Shown in pieces: positions 1 to 11,195 of a stretch of 64,000 nucleotides of DNA (position 1 is its first letter; the number at the start of each line of letters is the position of its first letter). This DNA comes from Xylocopa sonorina (Eukaryota > Arthropoda > Insecta > Hymenoptera > Apidae). A program made the position numbers and the translations under genes. The DNA lies in contig NC_135194.1 of assembly GCF_050948175.1 (NCBI RefSeq), positions 4,642,033 to 4,706,032 on the forward strand, read 5' to 3'. The notes below the pieces were generated by a model. It worked only from the letters and a program-made list of their open reading frames with translations, was not told where the DNA came from and did no database searches.

Positions 1-2
1 AA

Positions 3-1253
3 TTCATTTGTAAATTCGGATGCCCGAAAGGCATACTCACGGACCAAGGTTCGAACTTTATAAATAGCTTGATTAAAGCCATAGCAATCAAATTCCGTAT
101 TAAGCAATACAAGTCCACTGCGTTCCATCCACAGACAAACGGGTCCGTTGAACGATCTCACCACGTCCTGGCCGAATATCTGAAGCATTACATAGAGTCG
201 AGTAACGATTGGGTGAATTGGTTACCGTATGCAATGTTTTCATACAACACCAGTGTGCACGAGGGTACATTATACACCCCACACGAACTAGTGTTCGGCA
301 GGATAGCTAGGACGCCGTCAGCCACTCCTTTTCAGGACAGCTCTGATAACGAAACTTATAGCGACTATCTTATACAACTTCAGGAGAAAATCTCGAAATC
401 TCAGGATTTGGCTAAAGCCAATCTAGACAATGCGAAATGCCGTTCTAAATATTATTATGACCGAAATCTCAATGTCCAAAACTTCGAGGTAGGCCAATGG
501 GTCTATCTTTTAAAAGAGCCGAACAAACATAAGTTCCAGGCACAATACTCTGGACCGTACCGTATCCTCGAAATTTTGGGCAACTGTAATGTTAAGCTAA
601 ATGTAAAAGGGCGCCATAAAATTGTTCATACGAACAAAATCAAAATTTGTAAACGAATGCATAGTATGCAGAGTGTGGATGCTAGTGAAAGAAAAGTGCG
701 AAAAACTGAAAATGAAGTCAGTGAGAGCAGTGACATTCAAACGAACGCTGAAAGTGAAAGCGACGAAAGTGCCTGCAATCCGAAGGAAGCCCGCAGTCAC
801 GGTCCAATCTCCAAACGTTATCGCCAGGATCAACCAGGCGAAAAACCTCAGATTCCGCAGCATCCAGCCGACAGGACCAAGAGAAGGATCCAGCATCCCG
901 AAATCTACCCAACAGACAAGAGATCTCGGCATGGCCGAGATTCTTTTTCCAAGGGGGGTGGTGTAACGTCAGGCGTACCGCCTGCCACCCTCCGGCGTCC
1001 ACCTCATCATCCCCAGCATCCGTATCCGGAGCCCCTGCACACGGGCCACCCGCCGACTCGCCGTCCCTACAGAAGGAGACAAAGGTACGAGAGGGAAGAG
1101 GGATGCAGCATGCCGCGCCCACGCGCGATCTCCACACACGAGGGGGAGGACTTCACCCCGTATTACGAGGGCGAGGAGCTCTCCGACACGTACTGGGTCG
1201 AATCCCCAGCAATCACGAAGCCCTATACGTACTTCTCGTACATGTGGGATTAG
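3..1253 (+). CDS. pol: pol 3' fragment: integrase catalytic core end, GPY/F module and C-terminal tail (E1)
   Basis: The frame is open from the window edge. It contains the second catalytic aspartate of the DD35E integrase core (motif GILTDQGSNF), then the catalytic glutamate in HPQTNGSVERS, then a GPY/F module (YSGPYRILEIL), as in Ty3/gypsy integrases, which insert the cDNA into chromosomes. The first aspartate and the HHCC zinc finger lie upstream of the window. After the GPY/F module there is a tail of about 200 residues rich in charged residues and prolines, with no recognised domain. The last 97 codons lie inside the LTR, because the frame crosses the polypurine tract and stops at 1251-1253. 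Compared with the other copies there is an Arg-to-Cys change in the motif DNAK(C)RSKYY. No env-like frame follows. Confidence 0.93.
   Translation, partial: FICKFGCPKGILTDQGSNFINSLIKAIAIKFRIKQYKSTAFHPQTNGSVERSHHVLAEYLKHYIESSNDWVNWLPYAMFSYNTSVHEGTLYTPHELVFGRIARTPSATPFQDSSDNETYSDYLIQLQEKISKSQDLAKANLDNAKCRSKYYYDRNLNVQNFEVGQWVYLLKEPNKHKFQAQYSGPYRILEILGNCNVKLNVKGRHKIVHTNKIKICKRMHSMQSVDASERKVRKTENEVSESSDIQTNAESESDESACNPKEARSHGPISKRYRQDQPGEKPQIPQHPADRTKRRIQHPEIYPTDKRSRHGRDSFSKGGGVTSGVPPATLRRPPHHPQHPYPEPLHTGHPPTRRPYRRRQRYEREEGCSMPRPRAISTHEGEDFTPYYEGEELSDTYWVESPAITKPYTYFSYMWD
951..961 (+). other. Polypurine tract of E1
   Basis: AAGGGGGGTGG lies directly against the TG that opens the LTR at 962. This is the expected site for plus-strand priming in reverse transcription. 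The same sequence occupies the same position in E2 and E3. It lies within the pol reading frame (Lys-Gly-Gly-Gly region). Confidence 0.85.
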
Positions 1254-2495
1254 AATAAGCACACTACTCACCTATGTACATACACACCAACACACACCTA
1301 GATTTAAGTGAATATATGTATATATTTTATTCATGCACGGTTATGTTCCGTGCACTCGCGCGCACACTCGACGCTCGCGGCTCACGCTTAACGCGGGCCG
1401 CGCCCCACTCCGAACGGCCGCCCCACCACGAGGGCCGAGCGGCCGCCCTACTCCGACCGTCCGCCCCACCGCGAGGGCCCAGCGACTCGCGCGCCGCGCG
1501 ACCCGAGGAGGTCGCGGACGCGAGATCCGAGAGTCAGTTCGCGTCTCATCTCCGAACCGGAGAGTTCCCAACTCATCTCCGAACTGGAGAGTTCCAATCT
1601 CATCTCCGAACTGGAGAGTTCTAATCCAGCATCCGAACGATGCACTTCCGATCCGAGCAATAGGCTCATTCGCAACGAGCAATTAGCTCTAATGCATTCG
1701 TCTCTATCCATACTCCCATAGCGGAGTCCATTCGATACTTTATACTATTTCTAATTCTCATTGTAATCGCTAGTCAGTAACTTAGAACTTAGTCAAGTGT
1801 ATTTAGTATAGTGAAATCATAGAATATAGTTTATTTTTACCAGATTCAAAGTATCTTTATTCGAGTCCAAATACAATTCCTTAATTCTACTCCACGGGTA
1901 CGCTCGCGATTATTCTATTTCTATATCTCATCTGCGATAGTCTTGAGGCTCGACGACTAGAGCGAACCAGCGCTTAGTTGCTCCATCCTCACTTCTACCG
2001 TATACAGAATATCTTGCGCCCAGGTTGATCCCGGTAAGCTAGAGCGAACCAACGCTTAGCCGCGCCGTACTCGACCGAAGTTCAAGTATTCTCGACGAGC
2101 CTTGCACCTCCGACAAAGCGTACACGACGCGCGGGGAGGAGAGAGTTTATTCGTCGTCTCGCTCGGGAATACGTGGGTGATGCACCAGAATATTCAATTT
2201 CCTGCGTTCGAGTCCTGGTTCCTGTGAAGGAGGTTTCCTTCGCCGCACGACCCGTACCTCCGTTCCAGCCGTACGCCGCCGCCATCCCGGTTGCGGATCC
2301 AAGGCGCTCCAGGTACCTGGAAAGAGAACTCAGACAGCGGAATCAAGCCTTCGCAAGGTAAGTTTAGTGTTAGTTACCGTTTTATCGAGTCCGAAACGCC
2401 AACGAACCCGGTCCGGACGCAATTCGCGTTATTTTCGGGAACGGTTACGACTTTGTGCCACCGTTGCGAGCGCAACCGCACCTCGGGACGTGACA
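962..2495 (+). repeat. 3' LTR of E1 (1,534 bp)
   Basis: The LTR begins TGTAACGTCAGG and ends CGGGACGTGACA, matching the LTR ends of the two complete elements. Contents in order: the end of pol (to 1253); an AT-rich TATA-like stretch near 1314-1330; a GC-rich block (about 1350-1540); three tandem 27-bp units (1545-1625); a 21-bp direct repeat (1957-1977 and 2039-2059); an open frame ending at a GTAAGT splice-donor consensus (GT at 2358-2359). It has two fewer 27-bp units (54 bp) than the E2 LTR and lacks the 81-bp segment of the E3 LTR, which fully accounts for the length difference. Confidence 0.93.
1545..1625 (+). repeat. 27-bp minisatellite inside the E1 LTR, 3 units
   Basis: Three tandem 27-bp units, each starting CTCATCTCCGAAC and containing a CTCC...GGAG dyad. 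E2 and E3 LTRs carry five units at the same place, so unit number varies within the family. Confidence 0.92.
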
Positions 2496-3540
2496 GTATC
2501 GTAGCGATAGAGTTCTAATGCTTCTTAAAACGCGATATCGCATCTCATTTCTATGTTTCATGGTAACATATAATATGATTTGCGAAGTGTTATGCATTCC
2601 TCGTCTACGATTCAAATGAATGTAAATGCGACACTTCGTTGCAAGGAAATAGCGTTTGCAGATGTCTAGGTATCGTAGCAATAGGGTTCTAATGCTTCTT
2701 AAAACGCGATATCGCATCTCATTTCTATGTTTCATGGTAAGATATAATATGATTTGCGAAGTGTTATGTATTCCTCGTCTACACTTCAAATGAATGTAAA
2801 TGCGACACTTCCTTGCTAGGAAATAGCGTCTGCAGATGTCTAGGTATCGTAGCGATAGATTTCTAATGCTTCTTAAAACGCGATATCGCATCTCATTTCT
2901 ATGTTTCATGGTAAGATATAATATGATTTGCGAAGTGTTATGTATTCCTCGTCTACACTTCAAATGAATGAAAATGCGACACTTCCTTGCTAGGAAATAG
3001 CGTCTGCAGATGTCTAGGTATCGTAGCGATAGAGTTCTAATGCTTCTTAAAACGAGATATTGCATCTCATATCTATGTTTCATGATAAGATATAATATGA
3101 TTTGCGAAGTGTTATGTATTCCTCGTCTACACTTCAAATGAACGAAAATGCGACACTTCCTTGCTAGGAAGTAGCGTCTGCAGATGTCTAGGTATCGTAG
3201 CAATAGGGTTCTAATGCTTCTTAAAACGCGATATCGCATCTCATTTCCATGTTTCATGGTAAGAAATAATATGATTTGCGAAGTGTTATGTATTCCTCGT
3301 CTACACTTCAAATGAATGTAAATGCGACACTTCCTTGCTAGGAAATAGCGTCTGCAGATGTCTAGGTATCGTAGCGATAGAGTTCTAATGCTTCTTAAAA
3401 CGCGATATCGCATCTCATTTCTATGTTTCATGGTAAGATATAATATGGTTTGCGAAGTGTTATTTGTTCCTCGTCTACACTTCAAATGAATGTAAATGCG
3501 ACACTTCCTTGCAAGGAAATAGCGTTTGCAGATGTCTAGG

Positions 3541-5770
3541 TGTCGTAGCAATAGGGTTCAAATGCTTCTTAAAGCGAGATATTGCATCTCATATCTATGT
3601 TTCATGATAAGATATAATATTCATTGCGAAGTGTTATGCATTCCTCGTATACGATTCAAATGAATGTAAATGCGACACTTCCTTGCAAGGAAATAGCGTT
3701 TGCAGATGTCTACGTATCGTGGCAATAGAGTTCTTATGGTTCTTAAAACGCGATATCGCATCTCATTTCTATGTTTCATGGCAAGATATAATATGATTTG
3801 CGAAGTGTTATGTATTCCGCGTCTACACTTCAAATGAATGTGAATGCGACACTTCCTCGCTAAGAAGTAGCGTTTGCAGAAGTCTACGTATCGTAGCAAT
3901 AAGAGTTCTTATGATTCTTAAAACGCGATATCGCATCTCATTTCTATGGTTCATGGTATGATATAATATGATTTGCGAAGTGTTATGTATTCCTCGTCTA
4001 CACTTCAAATGAATGTAAATGCGACACTTCCTCGCTAGGAAATAGCGTTTGCAGAAGTCTACGTATCGTAGCAATAGAGTTCTTATGATTCTTAAAACGC
4101 GATATCGCATCTCATTTCTATGGTTCATGGTAAGATATAATATGATTTGCGAATTGTTATGTATTCCTCGTCTACACTTCATATGAATGTAAATGCGACA
4201 CTTCCTTGCAAGGAAATAGCGTTTGCAGATGTCTACCTATCGTAGCAATAGGGTTCTAATGCTTCTTAAAACGCGATATCGCATCTCATTTCTATGTTTC
4301 ATGGTAAGATATAATATGATTTGCGAAGTGTTATGTATTCCTCGTCTACACTCCAAATGATTGTGAATGCGACACTTCCTCGCTAGGAAATAGCGTTTGC
4401 AGAAGTCTACGTATCGTAGCAATAGAGTTCTTATGATTCTTAAAACGCGATATCGCATCTCATTTCTATGGTTCATGGTATGATATAATATGATTTGCGA
4501 AGTGTTATGTGTTCCTCGTCTACACTTCAAATGAATGTAAATGCGACACTTCCTTGCTAGGAAATAGCGTCTGCAGATGTCTAGGTATCACAGGGATAGA
4601 GTTCTAATGCTTCTTAAAACGCGATATCGCATCTCATTTCTATGTTTCATGGTAAGATATAATATGATTTGCGAAGTGTTATGTATTCCTCGTCTACACT
4701 TCATATGAATGTAAATGCGACACTTCCTTGCAAGGAAATAGCGTTTGCAGATGTCTACGTATCGTAGCGATAGAGTTCTAATGCTTCTTAAAACGAGATA
4801 TTGCATCTCATATCTATGGTTCATGGTAAGATATAAAATGATTTGCGAAGTGTTATGTATTCCTCGTCTACACTTCAAATGAATGTAAATGCGACACTTC
4901 CTTGCTAGGAAATAGCGTCTGCAGATGTCTAGGTATCGTAGCGATAGAGTTCTAATGCTTCTTAAAACGAGATATTGCATCTCATATCTATGTTTCATGA
5001 TAAGATATAATATTCATTGCGAAGTGTTATGCATTCCTCGTCTACGATTCAAATGAATGTAAATGCGACACTTCCTTGCAAGGAAATAGCGTTTGCAGAT
5101 GTCTAGGTATCGTAGCAATAGAGTTCTAATGCTTCTTAAAACGCGATATCGCATCTCATTTCTATGTTTCATGGTAAGATATAATATGATTTGCGAAGTG
5201 TTATGTATTCCTCGTCTACACTTCAAATGAATGAAAATGCGACACTTCCTTGCTAGGAAATAGCGTCTGCAGATGTCTAGGTATCGTAGCGATAGAGTTC
5301 TAATGCATCTTAAAACGCGATATCGCATCTCATTTCTATGTTTCATGGTAACATATAATATGATTTGCGAAGTGTTATGTATTCCTCGTCTACACTTCCT
5401 ACGAATGTAAATGCGACACTTCCTTGCAAGGAAATAGCGTTTGCAGATGTCAACCTATCGTAGCAATAGAGTTCTAATGCTTCTTAAAACGCGATATCGC
5501 ATCTCATTTCAATGTTTCATGGTAAGATATAATATGATTTGCGAAGTGTTATGTATTCCTCGTCTACACTTCAAATGAATGTAAATGCGACACTACCTTG
5601 CAAGGAAATAGCGTTTGCAGATGTCTACCTATCGTAGCAATTGGGTTCTAATGCTTCTTAAAACGCGATATCGCATCTCATTTCTATGTTTCATGGTAAG
5701 ATATAATATGATTTGCGAAGTGTTATGTATTCCTCGTCTACACTTCAAATGAATGTAAATGCGACACTTC
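3541..5770. repeat. Satellite higher-order block, left copy 1
   Basis: A run of about 13 monomers whose ordered private variants recur at about 6501-8380: TTCTTAAAGCGAG, TCGTATACG, TATCACAGGG, CTAATGCATC, CACTACC, CAATTGGG. The offset is 2,960 bp at the start, 2,785 bp through the middle and 2,611 bp at the end. This means copy 2 has lost two monomers (one of 175 bp, one of 174 bp). Confidence 0.8.
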
Positions 5771-6500
5771 CTTGCTAGGAAATAGCGTCTGCAGATGTCT
5801 AGGTATCGTAGCGATAGATTTCTAATGCTTCTTAAAACGCGATATCGCATCTCATTTCTATGTTTCATGGTAAGATATAATATGATTTGTGAAGTGTTAT
5901 GTATTCCTCGTCTACACTTCAAATGAATGTAAATGCGACACTTCCTTGCTAGGAAATAGCGTCTGCAGATGTCTAGGTATCGTAGCGATAGAGTTCTAAT
6001 GCTTCTTAAAACGCGATATCGCATATCATTTCTATGGTTCATGGTAAGATATAATATGATTTGCGAAGTGTTATGTAGTCCTCGTCTACACTTCAAATGA
6101 ATGAAAACGCGACACTTCCTTGCTAGGAAATAGCGTCTGCAGATGTCTAGGTATCGTAGCGATAGAGTTCTAATGCTTCTTAAAACGCGATATCGCATCT
6201 CATTTCTATGTTTCATGGTAACATATAATATGATTTGCGAAGTGTTATGTATTCCTCGTCTACACTTCCTATGAATGTAAATGCGACACTTCCTTGCAAG
6301 GAAATAGCGTTTGCAGAAGTCTACGTATCGTAGCAATAAGAGTTCTTATGATTCTTAAAACGCGATATCGCATCTCATTTCTATGGTTCATGGTATGATA
6401 TAATATGATTTGCGAAGCGTTATGTATTCCTCGTCTACACTTCAAATGAATGTAAATGCAACACTTCCTTGCAAGGAAATAGCGTTTGCAGATGTCTAGG

Positions 6501-8380
6501 TATCGTGGCAATAGGGTTCAAATGCTTCTTAAAGCGAGATATTGCATCTCATATCTATGTTTCATGATAAGATATAATATTCATTGCGAAGTGTTATGCA
6601 TTCCTCGTATACGATTCAAATGAATGTAAATGCGACACTTCCTTGCAAGGAAATAGCGTTTGCAGATGTCTACGTATCGTGGCAATAGAGTTCTTATGGT
6701 TCTTAAAACGCGATATCGCATCTCATTTCTATGTTTCATGGCGAGATATAATATGATTTGCGAAGTGTTATGTATTCCTCGTCTACACTTCAAATGAATG
6801 TGAATGCGACACTTCCTCGCTAGGAAATAGCGTTTGCAGAAGTCTACGTATCGTAGCAATAGAGTTCTTATGATTCTTAAAACGCGATATCGCATCTCAT
6901 TTCTATGGTTCATGGTAAGATATAATATGATTTGCGAATTGTTATGTATTCCTCGTCTACACTTCATATGAATGTAAATGCGACACTTCCTTGCAAGGAA
7001 ATAGCGTTTGCAGATGTCTACCTATCGTAGCAATAGGGTTCTAATGCTTCTTAAAACGCGATATCGCATCTCATTTCTATGTTTCATGGTAAGATATAAT
7101 ATGATTTGCGAAGTGTTATGTATTCCTCGTCTACACTCCAAATGATTGTGAATGCGACACTTCCTCGCTAGGAAATAGCGTTTGCAGAAGTCTACGTATC
7201 GTAGCAATAGAGTTCTTATGATTCTTAAAACGCGATATCGCATCTCATTTCTATGGTTCATGGTATGATATAATATGATTTGCGAAGTGTTATGTGTTCC
7301 TCGTCTACACTTCAAATGAATGTAAATGCGACACTTCCTTGCTAGGAAATAGCGTCTGCAGATGTCTAGGTATCACAGGGATAGAGTTCTAATGCTTCTT
7401 AAAACGCGATATCGCATCTCATTTCTATGTTTCATGGTAAGATATAATATGATTTGCGAAGTGTTATGTATTCCTCGTCTACACTTCATATGAATGTAAA
7501 TGCGACACTTCCTTGCAAGGAAATAGCGTTTGCAGATGTCTACGTATCGTAGCGATAGAGTTCTAATGCTTCTTAAAACGAGATATTGCATCTCATATCT
7601 ATGGTTCATGATAAGATATAAAATGATTTGCGAAGTGTTATGTATTCCTCGTCTACACTTCAAATGAATGTAAATGCGACACTTCCTTGCTAGGAAATAG
7701 CGTCTGCAGATGTCTAGGTATCGTAGCGATAGAGTTCTAATGCTTCTTAAAACGAGATATTGCATCTCATATCTATGTTTCATGATAAGATATAATATTC
7801 ATTGCGAAGTGTTATGCATTCCTCGTCTACGATTCAAATGAATGTAAATGCGACACTTCCTTGCAAGGAAATAGCGTTTGCAGATGTCTAGGTATCGTAG
7901 CAATAGAGTTCTAATGCTTCTTAAAACGCGATATCGCATCTCATTTCTATGTTTCATGGTAAGATATAATATGATTTGCGAAGTGTTATGTATTCCTCGT
8001 CTACACTTCAAATGAATGAAAATGCGACACTTCCTTGCTAGGAAATAGCGTCTGCAGATGTCTAGGTATCGTAGCGATAGAGTTCTAATGCATCTTAAAA
8101 CGCGATATCGCATCTCATTTCTATGTTTCATGGTAACATATAATATGATTTGCGAAGTGTTATGTATTCCTCGTCTACACTTCAAATGAATGTAAATGCG
8201 ACACTACCTTGCAAGGAAATAGCGTTTGCAGATGTCTACCTATCGTAGCAATTGGGTTCTAATGCTTCTTAAAACGCGATATCGCATCTCATTTCTATGT
8301 TTCATGGTAAGATATAATATGATTTGCGAAGTGTTATGTATTCCTCGTCTACACTTCAAATGAATGTGAATGCGACACTT
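6501..8380. repeat. Satellite higher-order block, left copy 2
   Basis: Second copy of the block at about 3541-5770, in the same orientation, lacking two single monomers. The last shared variants are CACTACC and CAATTGGG near 8203-8254. After that the copies differ (TTCCCCGC here against TTCCTTGC in copy 1). Confidence 0.8.
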
Positions 8381-9603
8381 CCCCGCTAGGAAATAGCGTC
8401 TGCAGATGTCTAGGTATCGTAGCGATAGAGTTCTAATGCTTCTTAAAACGAGATATTGCATCTCATATCTATGTTTCATGATAAGATATAATATTCATTG
8501 CGAAGTGTTATGCATTCCTCGTCTACGATTCAAATGAATGTAAATGCGACACTTCCTTGCAAGGAAATTGCGTTTGCAGATGTCTAGGTATCGTAGCAAT
8601 AGAGTTCTAATGCTTCTTAAAACGCGATATCGCATCTCATTTCTATGTTTCATGGTATGATATAATGTGATTTGCGAAGTGTTATGTATTCCTCGTCTGC
8701 ACTTCAAATGAATGTAAATGCGACACTTCCTTGCAAGGAAATAGCGTTTGCAGATGTCTGCGTACCGTAGCAATAGAGTTCTTATGATTCTTAAAACGCG
8801 ATATCGCATCTCATTTCTATGTTTCATGGTAAGATATAATATGATTTGCGAATTGTTATGTATTCCTCGTCTACACTTCAAATGAATCTAATTGCGACAC
8901 TTCCTTGCTAGGAAATAGCGTCTGCAGATGTCTAGGTATCGTAGCGATAGAGTTCTAATGCTTCTTAAAACGAGATATTGCATCTCATACCTATGTTTCA
9001 TGATAAGATATAATATGATTTGCGAAGGGTTATGTATTCCTCGTCTACACTTCATATGAATGTAAATGCGACACTTCCTTGCAAGGAAATAGCGTTTGCA
9101 GATTTCTACCTATCGTAGCAATAGAGTTCTAATGCTTCTTAAAACGCGATATCGCATCTCATTTCTATGTTTCATGGTAAGATATAATATGATTTGCGAA
9201 GTGATATGTATTCCTCGTCTACACTCCAAATGATTGTGAATGCGACACTTCCTCGCTAGGAAATAGCGTTTGCAGAAGTCTACGTATCGTAGCAATAGAG
9301 TTCTTATGATTCTTAAAACGCGATATCGCATCTCATTTCTATGGTTCATGGTATGATATAATATGATTTGCGAAGTGTTATGTGTTCCTCGTCTACACTT
9401 CAAATGAATGTAAATGCGACACTTCCTTGCTAGGAAATAGGGTCTGCAGATGTCTAGGTATCATAGCAATAGAGTTCTAATGCTTCTTAAAACGCGATAT
9501 CGCATCTCATTTCTATGTTTCATGGTAAGATATAATATGATTTGCGAATTGTTATGTATTCCTCGTCTACACTTCAAATGAATCTAATTGCGACACTTCC
9601 TTG

Positions 9604-9607
9604 CAAG
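9604..9607. other. Target-site duplication of E2, left copy (CAAG)
   Basis: CAAG at 9604-9607 is repeated at 27948-27951 on the other side of E2. Removing E2 and one copy restores an uninterrupted satellite reading CTTCCTTGCAAGGAAATAG. The target falls in the TTCCTTGCAAGGAA palindrome. Confidence 0.95.
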
Positions 9608-11195
9608 TGTCACGTCCCGAGGTGCGGTTGCGCTCGCAACGGTGGCACAAAGTCGTAACCGTTCCCGAAAATAACGCGAATTGCGTCCGGACCGGGTTCG
9701 TTGGCGTTTCGGACTCGATAAAACGGTAATTAACACTAAACTTACCTTGCGAAGGCTTGATTCCGCTGTCTGATTTCTCTTTCTAGGTACCTGGAGCGCC
9801 TTGGATCCGCAACCGGGATGGCGGCGGCGTACGGCTGGAACGGAGGTACGGGTCGTGCGGCGAAGGAAACCTCCTTCACAGGAACCAGGACTCGAACGCA
9901 GGAAATTGAATATTCTGGTGCATCACCCACGTATTCCCGAGCGAGACGACGAATAAACTCTCTCCTCCCCGCGCGTCGTGTACGCTTTGTCGGAGGTGCA
10001 AGGCTCGTCGAGAATACTTGAACTTCGGTCGAGTACGGCGCGGCTAAGCGTTGGTTCGCTCTAGCTTACCGGGATCAACCTGGGCGCAAGATATTCTGTA
10101 TACGGTAGAAGTGAGGATGGAGCAACTAAGCGCTGGTTCGCTCTAGTCGTCGAGCCTCAAGACTATCGCAGATGAGATATAGAAATAGAATAATCGCGAG
10201 CGTACCCGTGGAGTAGAATTAAGGAATTGTATTTGAACTCGAATAAAGATACTTTGAATCTGGTAAAAATAAACTATATTCTATGATTTCACTATACTAG
10301 ATACACTTGACTAAATTCTAAGTTACTGACTAGCGATTACAATGAGAGTTAGAAATAGTATAAAGTATCGAATGGACTCCGCTATGGGAGTATGGATAGA
10401 GACGAATGCATTAGAGCTAATTGCTCGTTGCGAATGAGCCTATTGCTCGGATCGGAAGTGCATCGTTCGGATGCTGGATTAGAACTCCTCGGTTCGGAGA
10501 TGAGATACGAACTCTCCAGTTCGGAGATGAGATTGGAACTCTCCAGTTCGGAGATGAGATACCAACTCTCCCGTTCGGAGGTGAGATTGGAACTCTCCGG
10601 TTCGGAGGTGAGATACGAACTGACTCTCGGATCTCGCGTCCGCGACCTCCTCGGGTCGCGCGGCGCGCGAGTCGCTGGGCCCTCGCGGTGGGGCGGACGG
10701 TCGGAGTAGGGCGGCCGCTCGGCCCTCGTGGTGGGGCGGCCGTTCGGAGTGGGGCGCGGCCCGCGTTAAGCGTGAGCCGCGAGCGTCGAGTGTGCGCGCG
10801 AGTGCACGGAACATAACCGTGCATGAATAAAATATATACATATATTTACTTAAATCTAGGTGTGTGTTGGTGTGTATGTACATATATGAGTAGTGTGCTT
10901 ATTCTAATCCCACATGTACGAGAAGTACGTATAGGGCTTCGTGATCGCTGGGGATTCGACCCAGTATGTGTCGGAGAGCTCCTCGCCCTTGTAATACGGG
11001 GTGAAGTCCTCCCCCTCGTGTGTGGAGATCGCGCGTGGGCGCGGCATGCTGCATCCCTCTTCCCTCTCGTACCTTTGTCTCCTTCTGTAGGGACGGCGAG
11101 TCGGCGGGTGGCCCGTGTGCAGGGGCTCCGGATACGGATGCTGGGGATGATGAGGTGGACGCCGGAGGGTGGCAGGCGGTACGCCTGACGTTACA
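9608..11195 (-). repeat. 3' LTR of E2 (1,588 bp)
   Basis: It reads TGTAACG...GTGACA on the minus strand. It carries five 27-bp units (10478-10612), lacks the 81-bp segment of the E3 LTR, and encodes the last 97 codons of pol at its 5' end (10904-11195). The splice-donor consensus lies at 9744-9745 (GT on the minus strand). The antisense frames here are shadows. Confidence 0.95.
10478..10612 (-). repeat. 27-bp minisatellite inside the E2 3' LTR, 5 units
   Basis: Five tandem 27-bp units with alternating CTCATCTCCGAAC-type and CTCACCTCCGAAC-type sequence on the minus strand. The count is two more than in E1. Confidence 0.9.

Larger units (their letters stand above)
1..2495 (+). mobile_element. 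Ty3/gypsy LTR retrotransposon E1, 5'-truncated by the window edge
   Basis: The plus-strand 3' end of an LTR retrotransposon is visible: the end of pol (integrase), a polypurine tract at 951-961 and a complete 3' LTR (962-2495, TG...CA). Satellite DNA starts immediately after the LTR. E1 belongs to the same family as the two other elements in the window, with near-identical integrase. Its LTR is the shortest of the three types (1,534 bp). The 5' LTR, gag, protease and RT would lie to the left of the window. The first four bases of the right flank (GTAT, 2496-2499) are the expected target duplication, but the matching left copy cannot be seen. Confidence 0.93.
2496..9607 (-). repeat. 174-bp satellite array, left segment (about 41 monomers)
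   Basis: Head-to-tail monomers with a 174-bp period; for example the block GTAGC(G/A)ATAG recurs at 2501, 2675 and 2849. The strand given is the one on which the longest open frames run, because 174 = 3 x 58. Individual stop-carrying monomer variants interrupt these frames, so I do not call them genes. From 2501 to 9463 the distance is 40 x 174 + 2, and the 2 extra bases are two copies of the same 1-bp insertion (AATAAGAG for AATAGAG, near 3898 and 6335). Monomers carry several dyads, for example TTCCTTGCAAGGAA (3505-3518) and GCGATATCGC (3402-3411). I see no host gene here. Confidence 0.97.

Noticed and set aside
1274..1711. Short LTR frames with HLRTGEFQ-like repeats
   Set aside because: The nonapeptide periodicity follows directly from the 27-bp minisatellite and appears in several frames on both strands.
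2445..3551. 368-codon minus-strand frame as a repeat-protein gene
   Set aside because: It is the 58-codon translation of tandem 174-bp monomers and runs into the E1 LTR at one end; sister monomer types carry stops, and no start or gene context is seen.
2496..9607. CENP-B box in the satellite
   Set aside because: I found no match to the TTCG....A..CGGG pattern in the monomer variants I read.
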